This document shows, one piece after another, positions 46,532-55,296 of a stretch of DNA of 64,000 nucleotides. The stretch's first letter is position 1. The number at the start of each line of letters is the position of its first letter. The stretch comes from M0108 sp044228795. Its GTDB lineage: Bacteria; Pseudomonadota; Gammaproteobacteria; Chromatiales; Chromatiaceae. The translations under genes and the position numbers were made by a program. The stretch covers positions 179,410 through 243,409 of the forward strand of contig JBGAUE010000001.1 in assembly GCA_044228795.1 (NCBI GenBank). Reading direction: 5' to 3'. The notes beneath the pieces were generated by a model, which was not told the DNA's origin, searched no databases, and saw only the letters and a program-made list of their open reading frames with translations.

Positions 46532-47221
46532 TCACTTCCTCACCCGCGGCTTACGCGAATAAAGGCCCAGGAGCACCAGGAAGCTGAAAGCCAGCATCCC
46601 CAAGGCCAGGATATGGGCCTGAGCGTATTCCAAGGCCTCCACGTGGTCGTAGATAGCCACCGAGACGACCCGGGTTTTGCCAGGAATATTACCGCCGATC
46701 ATGAGCACCACCCCAAACTCGCCCACGGTGTGGGCAAAGCCCAGGATGCTGGCGGTGACGAAGCCTGGCCTGGCCAGAGGCAGGGCTACTGTCAGAAATC
46801 TATCCCAGGGACTCGCCCGCAGGGTGGCCGCCACCTCCAGGGGCCGCTCGCCGATAGCCTCGAAGGCATCCCGGAGGGGCTGCACCACGAAGGGTAGAGA
46901 ATAGAAAACGGACCCTACTACCAGGCCGGCGAAGGTAAAGGGCAGGAGGCCGAGGCCAAGCCATTGGGTAAACTGGCCAATGGCGCCATGAGGGCCCATG
47001 GCGATGAGCAGGTAAAAGCCGATGACCGTGGGTGGCAGCACCAGGGGCAAGGCCACCAGGGCGCCCACCACGCCCCGCCAGGGGGAGCGGGTCCGCGCCA
47101 GCCACCAGGCGATGGGGGTACCCACCAACAAGAGGATCAGCGTGGTCAGGCTCGCCAGCTTGAACGTCAACCAGACCGCGAGCCAATCGGCGTCGGTCAG
47201 GGCCTGGCTGGCATCAAACAT
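46532..47221 (-). CDS. modB: Molybdate ABC transporter permease
   Basis: A 229-residue permease with about five helices. The EAA-like loop is EVAATLRASPWDRFLTVALP, and GEFGVVLMIGGNIPGKTRV is the strongly conserved ModB segment. It lies 23 bases after modA. A modC ATPase gene, normally next, is absent: the 190 bases beyond modB hold no gene. Confidence 0.92.
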   Translation of the reverse strand: MFDASQALTDADWLAVWLTFKLASLTTLILLLVGTPIAWWLARTRSPWRGVVGALVALPLVLPPTVIGFYLLIAMGPHGAIGQFTQWLGLGLLPFTFAGLVVGSVFYSLPFVVQPLRDAFEAIGERPLEVAATLRASPWDRFLTVALPLARPGFVTASILGFAHTVGEFGVVLMIGGNIPGKTRVVSVAIYDHVEALEYAQAHILALGMLAFSFLVLLGLYSRKPRVRK

Positions 47222-47244
47222 GATCGGCTGCCATCCGCCCTGCC

Positions 47245-48027
47245 CTAGCCGTCATCCGATTCAACCGGCAGATCGAAACCGTAACGACCCAGGATGGCAC
47301 GGGCCTGGGGGCTGGTCATGAAGGCGGCGAAGTCCTGGGCCAGGGGTTTATCTGCCGCTCGCCGGGTCATGATGAACCCCTGCTCCAGCGGGGCGTGCAG
47401 GCTAGCATCGATCAGGGTATGGCTTCCCGCCGCGGCCATGACCGGATTGAGGGCTAGGGAGAGGGCGATAATGCCCACCGCGGCATTACCCGAGACCAGG
47501 AACTGCGCCGTCTGGGCAATGTTCTCTCCCAGCACCAGCCGCTCTTGCACCGCATCCCAGACGCCCACGGCGCGCAGGGCCTCTTCCGCCCGCTTGCCGT
47601 AGGGGGCATGGCGCGGGTTGGCGATGGCGATCTTGCCAAGGGTGGGGTCCGCCAGGTCCTGGAGGGTCCGGGTGGCGGCAGCGCGAACCGGACTCCAAAG
47701 CACGATTCGGCCGATGGCATAGGGGTGGACCGGTCCCGCCGCCAGACCCAAGGCCGCCAGGTCGCGCGGGAAGGCGATGTCGGCCGAGAAATAGAGGTCG
47801 AAGGGCGCTCCCTGCTGGATTTGGGTATGGAACTTGCCCGAGGAGCCAAAGACGACGTCGATAGAGGCCTCTGGGTGGAGGACGCGAAAGTCGGCGAGGA
47901 TTTCTTCCAGGGCGAACTTGAGGTCGGAGGCGGCGGCGATGGTCAGGGCGGCACCGGCCCAGGCGGGGCCTGGGCCACCCAGGATACCCAGCATCAGGGA
48001 GACCAGAAAAAATGTAAAAGGGCGCAT
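47245..48027 (-). CDS. modA: Molybdate-binding periplasmic protein
   Basis: A 260-residue solute-binding protein. The signal peptide ends near AWAGAALTIAAASDL, and the ModA hallmarks follow: AAASDLKFALEEI, FGSSGKFHTQIQQGAPFDLY and ANPRHAPYGKRAEEAL. It hands molybdate or tungstate to ModB. The start at 48027 (MRPFTFFL) is preferred over an upstream GTG-type extension without signal features. Confidence 0.93.
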   Translation of the reverse strand: MRPFTFFLVSLMLGILGGPGPAWAGAALTIAAASDLKFALEEILADFRVLHPEASIDVVFGSSGKFHTQIQQGAPFDLYFSADIAFPRDLAALGLAAGPVHPYAIGRIVLWSPVRAAATRTLQDLADPTLGKIAIANPRHAPYGKRAEEALRAVGVWDAVQERLVLGENIAQTAQFLVSGNAAVGIIALSLALNPVMAAAGSHTLIDASLHAPLEQGFIMTRRAADKPLAQDFAAFMTSPQARAILGRYGFDLPVESDDG

Positions 48028-48134
48028 GACTGGTTGTGAGTGGCTGGGTGTAGAAGTCCCCGCCTGGCACGTGGGCCGGCTAGCGCGCATGGAAAATCAG
48101 AGCCCGGCCAGCCACGGCCATCGCCAATATGGCT

Positions 48135-49058
48135 TCAGGCCGCCATGCGGGCCTGAAGCCAGGTGTACCAGGCGTCCAGGCCCTCGCCGCTGCGGGCGGA
48201 GACTTGCAGTACCTCGATACCGGGATTGACCCGGCGGGCATAGTCAAGGCACTTCGCCATGTCAAAATCCAGGTAGGGCAGCAGGTCGATCTTGTTTAGG
48301 ATCATGAGATCAGCGGCGTGGAACATGTCCGGGTATTTCAGGGGTTTGTCCTCACCCTCCGTGACCGAGAGGATGGCTACCTTGTGAGCCTCGCCGAGAT
48401 CGAAGGCGGCAGGGCAGACCAGATTGCCGACATTCTCGATGAAAAGCAGGCTCTTTGCCGCCAGCCCCAGGCTCTCGATGGCATGGCCGACCATGTGGGC
48501 GTCCAGATGACAGCCCTTGCCGGTATTGATTTGCAGGGCCGGGATGCCGGTGGCGCGGATGCGGTCGGCGTCATGGCTGGTCTGCTGATCGCCCTCGATC
48601 ACTGCCAGGGGATAACGACCCTTGAGATCCTGGATACTCCGCGTCAGCAGGGTGGTCTTACCCGCGCCGGGACTGGAGACCAGATTCAGGGCCAGGATGC
48701 CCTTGGCCTGGAACCAGGAACGGTTGGCGGCGGCATATTGGTCGTTCTTGCCCAGGATGTCCTGCTCGATCTGGACCATGCGGCCCTGGCTCAGGCCGGG
48801 CGCATGGGCATGGGCGGGACCCAGGCCATAATGATGGTGATCGTCGCCATGGGCATGATCATGGCCGTGTGGATAATCGTGAGCATGGTCGTGCCCATGG
48901 GTATGAGGATGGGCATGTTCCTGGCCAGGCCCATGGCTGTGGGTGTGGCTATGGGAATGAGGGTGGGAATGCTCATGGCCCTCATGATCCGGGGCCTGAT
49001 TCAGCTCCTGGCCCTCGATTTGGGTCTCGCCCTGGCCGCAGCCGCATACAGTACACAT
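48135..49058 (-). CDS. hypB: Hydrogenase/urease nickel-insertion GTPase HypB with long His-rich region
   Basis: A 307-residue HypB. The N-terminal nickel site CTVCGC (C2, C5, C7) is present, then a His-rich stretch of about 65 residues with some 25 histidines (about 25-90) that probably stores nickel. The GTPase domain has Walker A SSPGAGKTTLL and metal-site cysteine/histidine in KGCHLDAHM, and LNKIDLL. It begins directly after the hypA stop (no gap). No hydrogenase structural gene is in the window. Confidence 0.95.
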   Translation of the reverse strand: MCTVCGCGQGETQIEGQELNQAPDHEGHEHSHPHSHSHTHSHGPGQEHAHPHTHGHDHAHDYPHGHDHAHGDDHHHYGLGPAHAHAPGLSQGRMVQIEQDILGKNDQYAAANRSWFQAKGILALNLVSSPGAGKTTLLTRSIQDLKGRYPLAVIEGDQQTSHDADRIRATGIPALQINTGKGCHLDAHMVGHAIESLGLAAKSLLFIENVGNLVCPAAFDLGEAHKVAILSVTEGEDKPLKYPDMFHAADLMILNKIDLLPYLDFDMAKCLDYARRVNPGIEVLQVSARSGEGLDAWYTWLQARMAA

Positions 49059-49400
49059 CTATTCCACCTCCAGTTCTTTGATTCGCAGCTCTTCGCCGTG
49101 GGTGATGCGGATACCGTAGCCGCCACATTGCGGACAGGGGTCGAACCGCTGGCGCACCGGCACCAGCATGTCGCATTGCAAACAGACCCCCTGTCCCGGG
49201 ATCTCGATGATCTCAAGCTCGGCACCTTCCGCCAGGCTCCCCCGGACCACGGCATCGAAACAGAAGCGCAGGGCCTCGGCCTCGACCCCGGCTAGGGGGC
49301 CTATCTCAAGCCAAACGCCCTTGACGCGCTGGAAACCCTGGCGTCCGGCCTCCTTTTCCATGACCTGGAGGATACCCTCGCAAATCGACATCTCGTGCAT
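49059..49400 (-). CDS. hypA: Hydrogenase nickel-incorporation protein HypA
   Basis: A 113-residue nickel metallochaperone. Nickel-binding MHE is at the N-terminus (H2), and the structural zinc site is formed by C73, C76, C89 and C92 (CLQC ... CPQC). The start at 49400 is set by this MHEMSICEG motif; the longer frame is spurious. It is adjacent to hypB, with no intergenic space. Confidence 0.95.
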   Translation of the reverse strand: MHEMSICEGILQVMEKEAGRQGFQRVKGVWLEIGPLAGVEAEALRFCFDAVVRGSLAEGAELEIIEIPGQGVCLQCDMLVPVRQRFDPCPQCGGYGIRITHGEELRIKELEVE

Positions 49401-49549
49401 GGTGGCTGCTGCGGGTGAGGTCCAGTTGACAGGAAAAGAGGGGGATCGCAGCCTGAGTCTGCGGACGCAATTCACGCCGACCTTGACCTGGAGCCATTAA
49501 CTCGCCGGCCAACTCGGGCTATTCTAGATCTTTGCTCGCCTCCCCGCCT

Positions 49550-49936
49550 ATGCAGATGACGGCCAGGGCGGCGCATCACCCGGGATTATCATTGGCAACG
49601 AAAGAGGTTCCTTTCCCCGCAATCTGGGCCCCGGGACGGAGATCGGGCCTCTTTTTGGGGATTCTAGGGTTGGGCGGGCTTCTGTTTGCCTTGACCTTCC
49701 TGCATGCGGGCCTGGTGAGTCGCGCAGCGGCCGCTGAAATCGCCCAGCGCCGGGACCTGGTGGCGGCCCTCGGCTTGACGGATCTGGCCCTCTTCACCGA
49801 GGCCCGCTATACCCGTCATCCGAGCCAGGCAGATCTCTACAGCGCCTTTCAGGATCACCCCCTGGCCCTGGATCACTTCCCCACCGGCACCCTGGTACCC
49901 GCACCGAGGCCGGGCTTAGGGGCGGCGCAACCATGA
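49550..49936 (+). CDS. Small membrane-anchored protein, first gene of the NosL-like operon
   Basis: A 128-residue protein with one hydrophobic helix (about 35-55) and a C-terminal domain that probably faces the periplasm (TEARYTRHPSQADLYSAFQDHPLALDHFPTG region, H/P-rich). It is not recognised. Its stop overlaps the start of the FtsX-like permease by four bases, so it belongs to that operon. The start may be the ATG at 49550 or 49556, or a TTG at 49532. Confidence 0.7.
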   Translation: MQMTARAAHHPGLSLATKEVPFPAIWAPGRRSGLFLGILGLGGLLFALTFLHAGLVSRAAAAEIAQRRDLVAALGLTDLALFTEARYTRHPSQADLYSAFQDHPLALDHFPTGTLVPAPRPGLGAAQP

Positions 49937-51066
49937 TCAGCTTCCTGCGCCGTCAGCGTTCTCTGCTGGAATACAGCCTGTCATCCCTGGCCCGGCGGCC
50001 GGGAAAACATCTGGGATTGGTGCTGGTTTATGGCCTGATCGTCTTCCTGATGGCCTCGACGCTGCTCTTCACTCAGTCCCTGCGTCAGGAGGCCGCCCTG
50101 GTGCTGGCCGAATCCCCGGAACTGATTGTCCAGCGCCTCCTCGCTGGACGGCATGACTTGATCCCCGCCAGCTATCTGGAGCAACTCGGCGCCATCCGGG
50201 GGATCAGCGAGCGGTATGGACGGCTCTGGGGCTACTTCTACGACCCGGCGGTGCGGGCCAACTACACCCTGATGGTGCCGCGCGAGGCCCCACCGGCGGC
50301 GGGTGAGGTCCAGCTTGGCGCTGGGGTGGCACGGGCCCGGGGCCTGAGCCCCGGAGACTACCTAAGCCTGAGATCCGCACGGGGTGAGCCCTTCTCCTTC
50401 AGAATCGCGGCCCTGCTGGCGGCGGACACCGAGCTGGTTTCCAGCGACCTGATGCTGCTGAACGCCCAGGACTTCCGCCGCTTTTTCGACTTCCCCGCGG
50501 ACCGCTACACCGATATCGTGCTGCGCGTACGCAACCCGGTCGAGGTGCGCAAGGTGGCGGAAAAGATCAGCCTGGCCTTGCCGGATACGCGGCCCATCCT
50601 GCGCGAGGAGATCCTGCGTACCTACGACGCCATCTTCGGCTGGCGTCAGGGGCTGGTTTTCGTGGTACTGACCGGCGCCCTGCTAGCCTTCTTCATTCTG
50701 GCCTTCGACCGGGCCTCGGGCCTGAGCGCCGAGGAGCGGCGCGAGATCGGCATCCTCAAGGCCGTTGGTTGGGAGACCGGCGACGTACTGCGCATGAAGT
50801 TTTGGGAGGGTGCGGCCCTCTCCTTGACGGCCTTCCTCCTGGGCTATCTGCTCGCCTATATCCATGTCTTTCACTTTTCTGCCATCCTTTTCGCTCCCGT
50901 GCTCAAGGGTTGGGCCGTGCTCTATCCCGACTTCCGGCCCCTGCCCTTCGTGGATGGGTTGCAGGTGGCCACCCTCTTCTTCTTTTCCATTTTCCCCTAC
51001 ACCGTGGCGACCATCATCCCCATCTGGCGCGCCGCCATCACCGATCCCGACCAGGTGATGCGATGA
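49933..51066 (+). CDS. FtsX/MacB-type ABC transporter permease
   Basis: A 377-residue protein with an N-terminal helix (about 28-48), a periplasmic MacB_PCD-like domain (50-225) and three C-terminal helices beginning near 238, the FtsX/LolC layout. The conserved ERREIGILKAVGW segment (about 270-283) is the coupling-helix region. Such ABC systems move lipoproteins or transmit mechanical signals instead of importing small solutes. The ATPase gene overlaps it by four bases. Confidence 0.88.
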   Translation: MISFLRRQRSLLEYSLSSLARRPGKHLGLVLVYGLIVFLMASTLLFTQSLRQEAALVLAESPELIVQRLLAGRHDLIPASYLEQLGAIRGISERYGRLWGYFYDPAVRANYTLMVPREAPPAAGEVQLGAGVARARGLSPGDYLSLRSARGEPFSFRIAALLAADTELVSSDLMLLNAQDFRRFFDFPADRYTDIVLRVRNPVEVRKVAEKISLALPDTRPILREEILRTYDAIFGWRQGLVFVVLTGALLAFFILAFDRASGLSAEERREIGILKAVGWETGDVLRMKFWEGAALSLTAFLLGYLLAYIHVFHFSAILFAPVLKGWAVLYPDFRPLPFVDGLQVATLFFFSIFPYTVATIIPIWRAAITDPDQVMR

Positions 51067-51731
51067 TCCGCCTCGATGCCGTCAGCAAGGTTTACAACCA
51101 GGGCCGCCACAATGAGGTCTGGGCGGTGCGTGATCTCAGCCTGGAGCTGGAGACCCGGGGCATCACCGTCCTCAAGGGTCCCAGCGGCTCAGGTAAGACC
51201 AGCCTGCTGGCGATGCTGGGTTGCCTCTCCAGGCCCAGTAGCGGCCGCATTTATCTGGAGGGGCGTCTCCTTTCGAATCTGCCGGAACGCTTCATGACCA
51301 AGGTGCGGCGCTCGACCTTCGGCTTTATCTTCCAGCGCTTCAATCTGATTCGGGGGTTGACGGTCCTGGAAAATGTCATGCTGCCGGCCTACCCCCTGGC
51401 CCCGGACCCGGACCAACTCCGGGATAAGGCCCTGGGGCTGCTGCGGCAGTTCCGCCTGGAGGAGCGAGCCCATAACAAGGCGGAATGGCTCTCTGGCGGC
51501 GAGGCCCAACGCACTGCCATCTGCCGGGCCCTGATCAATGAGCCGCGCCTCATCATCGCCGACGAGCCTACCGCCAACCTGGATAGCCAGCTCTCGCGGG
51601 AGCTGTTGACCCTCATCGGCGAGCTGGCGGATCAGGGCAAGGGCATCCTCATCAGCTCCCATGACCCCCTCGTCTTCGACCACACCCGGGTCTCGCGGGT
51701 GGTGGAATTGCGCGACGGGCGGCTGGCCTAA
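51063..51731 (+). CDS. LolD/MacB-type ABC ATPase
   Basis: A 222-residue ATPase with Walker A GPSGSGKTS (about 39-47), signature LSGGEAQRTAICRAL, Walker B LIIADEPTANLD and the H-loop His in ISSHDP. The ATG at 51063 overlaps the permease stop; the frame stays open upstream inside that gene but is spurious. It belongs with the FtsX-like permease. Confidence 0.92.
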   Translation: MIRLDAVSKVYNQGRHNEVWAVRDLSLELETRGITVLKGPSGSGKTSLLAMLGCLSRPSSGRIYLEGRLLSNLPERFMTKVRRSTFGFIFQRFNLIRGLTVLENVMLPAYPLAPDPDQLRDKALGLLRQFRLEERAHNKAEWLSGGEAQRTAICRALINEPRLIIADEPTANLDSQLSRELLTLIGELADQGKGILISSHDPLVFDHTRVSRVVELRDGRLA

Positions 51732-51737
51732 ATCGCC

Positions 51738-52742
51738 ATGCCCTTGACCCCCGCCATCCTGGCCCTGAATCTAGCATCCCTGACCCAGACCCTCCTGCTG
51801 GTGCTGGCAGCGGGGTTTTCCATCCAGATCCTGCGGCATTGGGATCTGAACAGTGGCAGCGAGCGCCAACTGGAGCTGGAGCGTCGCACCTATCTCATTG
51901 CCACCCTGGTCGCCTGGGTGTTTGGGGGCAATCTGCTATCCCTCTTGCTGTTTGTTTATAACGCCGAGCAGCTCTCAACTCAATTCGTCGGCGCCATGTG
52001 CGCCACCGGCGTACTCAATGCCAACTCCTGGGGCTGGCCCGCCCTCTTTCTCAAAATAACCCTCTTCTTCGCGGGCGCCGCCTGGCTGACGCTCAATTGG
52101 GTGGACAATCAGGCCCCCGATTACCCCCTGGTCCGCCCCAAGTACGCCCTGCTGCTCCAGATCGCCCCCCTGGCACTAGCGGAAGTCACAGTGCAGGCCC
52201 TCTTTTTCATGGGACTGGACCCGGACCTGATCACCTCCTGCTGCGGCGCTCTCTTCAGCCCCGAGGGGGGAGGGGTGGCGGCGGAGGTCGCCGGACTCAA
52301 CCCGGCCGTCAGCCTCGCCGCGCTCGGTGTGAGCGGGCTTGGGTTGTTGGCGTCAGGCCTAGGTTATTGGCGCCGGGGGCGTGGCGGCGGGCTCTTTGCC
52401 CTGATGGCGGCGCTGACCTTTAGCATCGCCTTGGCCGCCATCGTCTCCGGGATCGCCCTCTATGTGTATGAACATCCACATCATCATTGCCCCTTCTGCC
52501 TGCTCAAGCCCGGTCATGACTTTGTCGGCTACGGGCTTTACCTCCCCCTCTTCGCCGCTACCGCCCTGGCCCTGGGCGTGGGCCTGATGGCGGTCTGGCG
52601 CTCGGTCCCGAGCCTGCAAGGTATCATCGCCAACCAAGGCCCCCGCCTGGCGGGCATCGCCCTGATGTTGTTTGGTCTCTTTTATGGCGTCGCGACCTGG
52701 TTGATCTTGAAATCACACCTGATCCTGCTGGGCAATGCTTAA
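51738..52742 (+). CDS. Polytopic membrane protein with a His/Cys cluster
   Basis: A 334-residue protein with about eight predicted helices and no family I can name with certainty. A potential metal or thiol site is HPHHHCPFC (246-254), with four histidines (246, 248-250) and C251/C254, and SCCG at 167-170. It is embedded between the ABC ATPase gene and the thioredoxin-like gene and overlaps the latter by eight bases. Its motif suggests copper or disulfide handling (inference). Confidence 0.75.
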   Translation: MPLTPAILALNLASLTQTLLLVLAAGFSIQILRHWDLNSGSERQLELERRTYLIATLVAWVFGGNLLSLLLFVYNAEQLSTQFVGAMCATGVLNANSWGWPALFLKITLFFAGAAWLTLNWVDNQAPDYPLVRPKYALLLQIAPLALAEVTVQALFFMGLDPDLITSCCGALFSPEGGGVAAEVAGLNPAVSLAALGVSGLGLLASGLGYWRRGRGGGLFALMAALTFSIALAAIVSGIALYVYEHPHHHCPFCLLKPGHDFVGYGLYLPLFAATALALGVGLMAVWRSVPSLQGIIANQGPRLAGIALMLFGLFYGVATWLILKSHLILLGNA

Positions 52743-53250
52743 GGAACTTAACCGCATGAATCGGCCCTTGTTCATCTCCCTCCTCCTGGTACCACTCCTG
52801 TTAGTCGCTTGTGGCGAGGAAGCGCCCAAACTGGAAAACCACCAGCCGCCGCCCGCCTTCGCCCTACCGGACCTTGACGGGAAGATCCTGTATTTCCCCC
52901 AAGACTTTCAGTCCCAGGTCGTGGTGGTGCGCTTCTGGGCGGACTGGTGTCCCTTTTGCGGGCCCGAGATGCGCGACATCGAGCCTATCTACCAGGAACT
53001 GCGCGACCGGGGCTTGAGGGTGCTGGCGGTCAATGTGCGCCAGGATCGGGATACCGCCGCGCGCTTCATCGCCCAGCTGGGCATTTCCTATTCGGTGCTC
53101 TTGGATGAGGACGGCGCCCTGGCTCGCCAATATGGCGTTACCGGACTGCCCACCAGCTATTTCATCGACCGCTCCGGCCGGCTCCAGATTCGCATCCTGG
53201 GCGAGGCGCCTCCGCAACTCTTTGACAAGATCGTCCGGGAGTTGCTTTGA
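52735..53250 (+). CDS. TlpA-type thioredoxin-fold lipoprotein
   Basis: A 171-residue protein with a lipobox (LLLVAC, C26) and a TlpA/ResA thioredoxin domain. The active site is WCPFC (C72, C75), with the cis-Pro loop in TGLPTSYFID. It probably reduces thiols on periplasmic metalloproteins, such as copper sites. The start may instead be the ATG at 52756 with an AAGGA site. It overlaps the next gene by four bases. Confidence 0.88.
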   Translation: MLKELNRMNRPLFISLLLVPLLLVACGEEAPKLENHQPPPAFALPDLDGKILYFPQDFQSQVVVVRFWADWCPFCGPEMRDIEPIYQELRDRGLRVLAVNVRQDRDTAARFIAQLGISYSVLLDEDGALARQYGVTGLPTSYFIDRSGRLQIRILGEAPPQLFDKIVRELL

Positions 53251-53924
53251 ACCTGGAGCTGACCCTGGCCATGGCCTTCGCCACTGGCCTCTTCGGCGCC
53301 CTGCACTGCCTAGGCATGTGCGGTGGCTTGGCCGGGGGCTTCTTCGTCCAGCGTCAGGTCCAATCTCGGCTTGCCCCTCAGCTCCAGTACCATGCCAGCC
53401 GCATTCTCACCTACGTCCTGCTGGGCATGGCGGGGGCATGGGCGGGACGCAGCCTGGCGCAAACCGGTCTGACCGGCAAGGTGCAAGGGATCCTGATGAT
53501 AGGGGCCGGCCTCCTGATCCTGGTCTTGGGGTTGAGGATGCTCCTGGCCCTCCCCCAGCAGGCCTCCCGGACCCCGACCCATGGCCTGGAGGTGCGACTG
53601 GAGTCCAAGCCCAGGCTCGCTCGGCCTTGGCCCCTGCTGTTGGGAACCCTCAATGGCCTGGTCCCTTGCAGCCTGGTCTTCTCCATTGCCCTCAAGGCCG
53701 CCGCCACCGGCGACCCCGGTCGCGCCGGGTTACTTATGCTCGCCTTCGGCCTCGGAACCCTGCCCATGATGGCGGCGGTCACCGGGTTGGGGGCCTTCAT
53801 CGGCGCTCGGCTGCGGGATCTATCCGCCCGGATCGCGGGGGGGTTGGTGGCCGCCCTCGGCCTTTGGACCTGTTACGAGGGCTACCTCTTCTTCGATATC
53901 ATGCGCGGACTCGCCAATGGTTGA
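53247..53924 (+). CDS. SafE/TauE-like (DsbD_2-type) membrane protein
   Basis: A 225-residue protein with six predicted helices and the family motif HCLGMCGGL (20-28), related to the DsbD transmembrane domain and to the copper-linked CcoS/SafE neighbours. It starts at a TTG overlapping the preceding stop. A second conserved site is LNGLVPCSLVFSIAL. It could pass electrons to the TlpA-like protein across the membrane (inference). Confidence 0.82.
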   Translation: MNLELTLAMAFATGLFGALHCLGMCGGLAGGFFVQRQVQSRLAPQLQYHASRILTYVLLGMAGAWAGRSLAQTGLTGKVQGILMIGAGLLILVLGLRMLLALPQQASRTPTHGLEVRLESKPRLARPWPLLLGTLNGLVPCSLVFSIALKAAATGDPGRAGLLMLAFGLGTLPMMAAVTGLGAFIGARLRDLSARIAGGLVAALGLWTCYEGYLFFDIMRGLANG

Positions 53925-53965
53925 GGGCCGCGCGCCTCCATCCACCACAGACAGGAGAAATTCCC

Positions 53966-54658
53966 ATGTGTGATCACCAACATAACCAGGGCCGGCGCGA
54001 GGCCCTCAAGGTACTCGGCGCCATTGGCCTCGCTGGCCTGGGCACGCCGGTCCTGGCCACGCCGGTCCTGGCCACCAATGCCGCCACCATCGGTGCCTTC
54101 ATGCCCGGCAAGGGTTGGATGCCCGCGGGCGGCGCGGGCTGCGAGGGCGATGGCACTCCCCTCCAGTTCATTCCGCGCACCCCCCCAGACGCCCGGCCCC
54201 TGGTGGATGAGCTGAAAAAATACCCTAAATGCCCCTATTGCGGCATGGATCGCACCGAATTCAACGCCAGTCGTCACCTGGTCCAGTACGACGATGACCT
54301 GGTGGATGGCACCTGCTCCATTCACTGCCTGGCCATCAGTCTCATGCTTAACATGGATCGCGGCCCCAAGGCGATCTATGCGGCGGACTTCGGCTCCCCG
54401 GAGGAAATCAAGCCCCTCGTCCTTGTGGACAAGGTCAACTATCTGATCGGTAGCAAGCTCAAGGGGACTATGACCGCCAACAGCAAGATCGCCTTTGCCG
54501 ATAAAGGCCAGGCTGAGGCCGCCATGGCCAAGGAAGGAGGGGCCTTGGGCAACTTCGACCAGACCCTCAACCAGACCATGGTGGATATGGCCGCGGACAC
54601 GGTACGCATCCGCAAAAACCGCGCGGAAAAACGCCAGAAAATGATGCCAACGGTCTAA
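53966..54658 (+). CDS. Tat-exported NosL-like protein
   Basis: A 230-residue protein. A twin-arginine signal (RREALKVLG, residues 10-18) leads a hydrophobic stretch ending near VLATNAA. The NosL-type site CPYCGMD (89-95) is followed by a second pair CSIHC (117-121). NosL proteins bind Cu(I) and supply it to nitrous-oxide reductase. The start at 53966 has ACAGGAG upstream; the frame is open earlier but belongs to another gene. Confidence 0.85.
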   Translation: MCDHQHNQGRREALKVLGAIGLAGLGTPVLATPVLATNAATIGAFMPGKGWMPAGGAGCEGDGTPLQFIPRTPPDARPLVDELKKYPKCPYCGMDRTEFNASRHLVQYDDDLVDGTCSIHCLAISLMLNMDRGPKAIYAADFGSPEEIKPLVLVDKVNYLIGSKLKGTMTANSKIAFADKGQAEAAMAKEGGALGNFDQTLNQTMVDMAADTVRIRKNRAEKRQKMMPTV

Positions 54659-54679
54659 ATTTGCGATTGAGACCCGCTC

Positions 54680-54706
54680 GGGCGACAGGGCGCGGCCCCG
54701 TCGCCC
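54680..54706. repeat. Inverted repeat between the two NosL-type genes
   Basis: GGGCGAC/GTCGCCC with a GC-rich 13-base spacer, 22 bases past the stop of the Tat-exported NosL-like gene. A processing or attenuation element is possible; no T run follows directly. Confidence 0.4.
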
Positions 54707-54761
54707 TGGGGTCACCCGCCCCGCTTGCCTTTTAATTCACAAGACCCCCGAGGGTCCGGCC

Positions 54762-55268
54762 TTGCCTCCCACCCCGCCGCTTCTTTCCATCCTGGTTTTC
54801 CTGATCCTCTGGGCCCCAGGTCTGCTGTTAGCTGAAAACGGCCACCCCCTGTTACCCAGTCCGGGCCCCAAGGACACCTGCCCCGTTTGCGGCATGTTCG
54901 TCGCCAAATATCCCCATTGGACCGCCACCGTCCTCTATCGCGATGGCCACGCCCATTATTTTGACGGCGTCAAGGATCTCTTTAAGTACCTTTTTGATTT
55001 ATCCAAATGGGCGCCGGGCCATAAGCCCGAGGACATGGTCGCCATCGCCGTCACCGAATATTACGGACTCGGTCGCATCCCTGCTCAGGACGCCTGGTTC
55101 GTCATCGGCTCGGACGTCCTGGGTCCCATGGGGCACGAGTTCATCCCCCTTGCCTCCGAGGCTGAGGCCCAGGAGTTTCTGCGGGACCACGGGGGCAAAC
55201 GCCTTCTGCGTTTCGATGCCGTGACCTCGGATTTACCGGGTAACCTCGACGCAGGGAAATTCGAGTGA
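54762..55268 (+). CDS. nosL: NosL family copper chaperone
   Basis: A 168-residue protein with an N-terminal hydrophobic signal (about 8-23) ending near LLLAENG, and the NosL site CPVCGMF (40-46) with a following Met/His-rich MGHEFIPLAS stretch. It starts at TTG with GAGGG upstream. No lipobox Cys is seen, so unlike many NosL proteins it may be soluble or signal-anchored. It closes the operon; nosZ is not within the window. Confidence 0.87.
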   Translation: MPPTPPLLSILVFLILWAPGLLLAENGHPLLPSPGPKDTCPVCGMFVAKYPHWTATVLYRDGHAHYFDGVKDLFKYLFDLSKWAPGHKPEDMVAIAVTEYYGLGRIPAQDAWFVIGSDVLGPMGHEFIPLASEAEAQEFLRDHGGKRLLRFDAVTSDLPGNLDAGKFE

Positions 55269-55296
55269 GTAATTCCAGTCCTAGTCTGCCAACCCG

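Noticed and set aside
53033..53965. Apparent N-terminal extension of the Tat-exported NosL-like protein
   Set aside because: The frame overlaps the SafE-like gene; the Tat signal and ribosome-binding site place the start at 53966.
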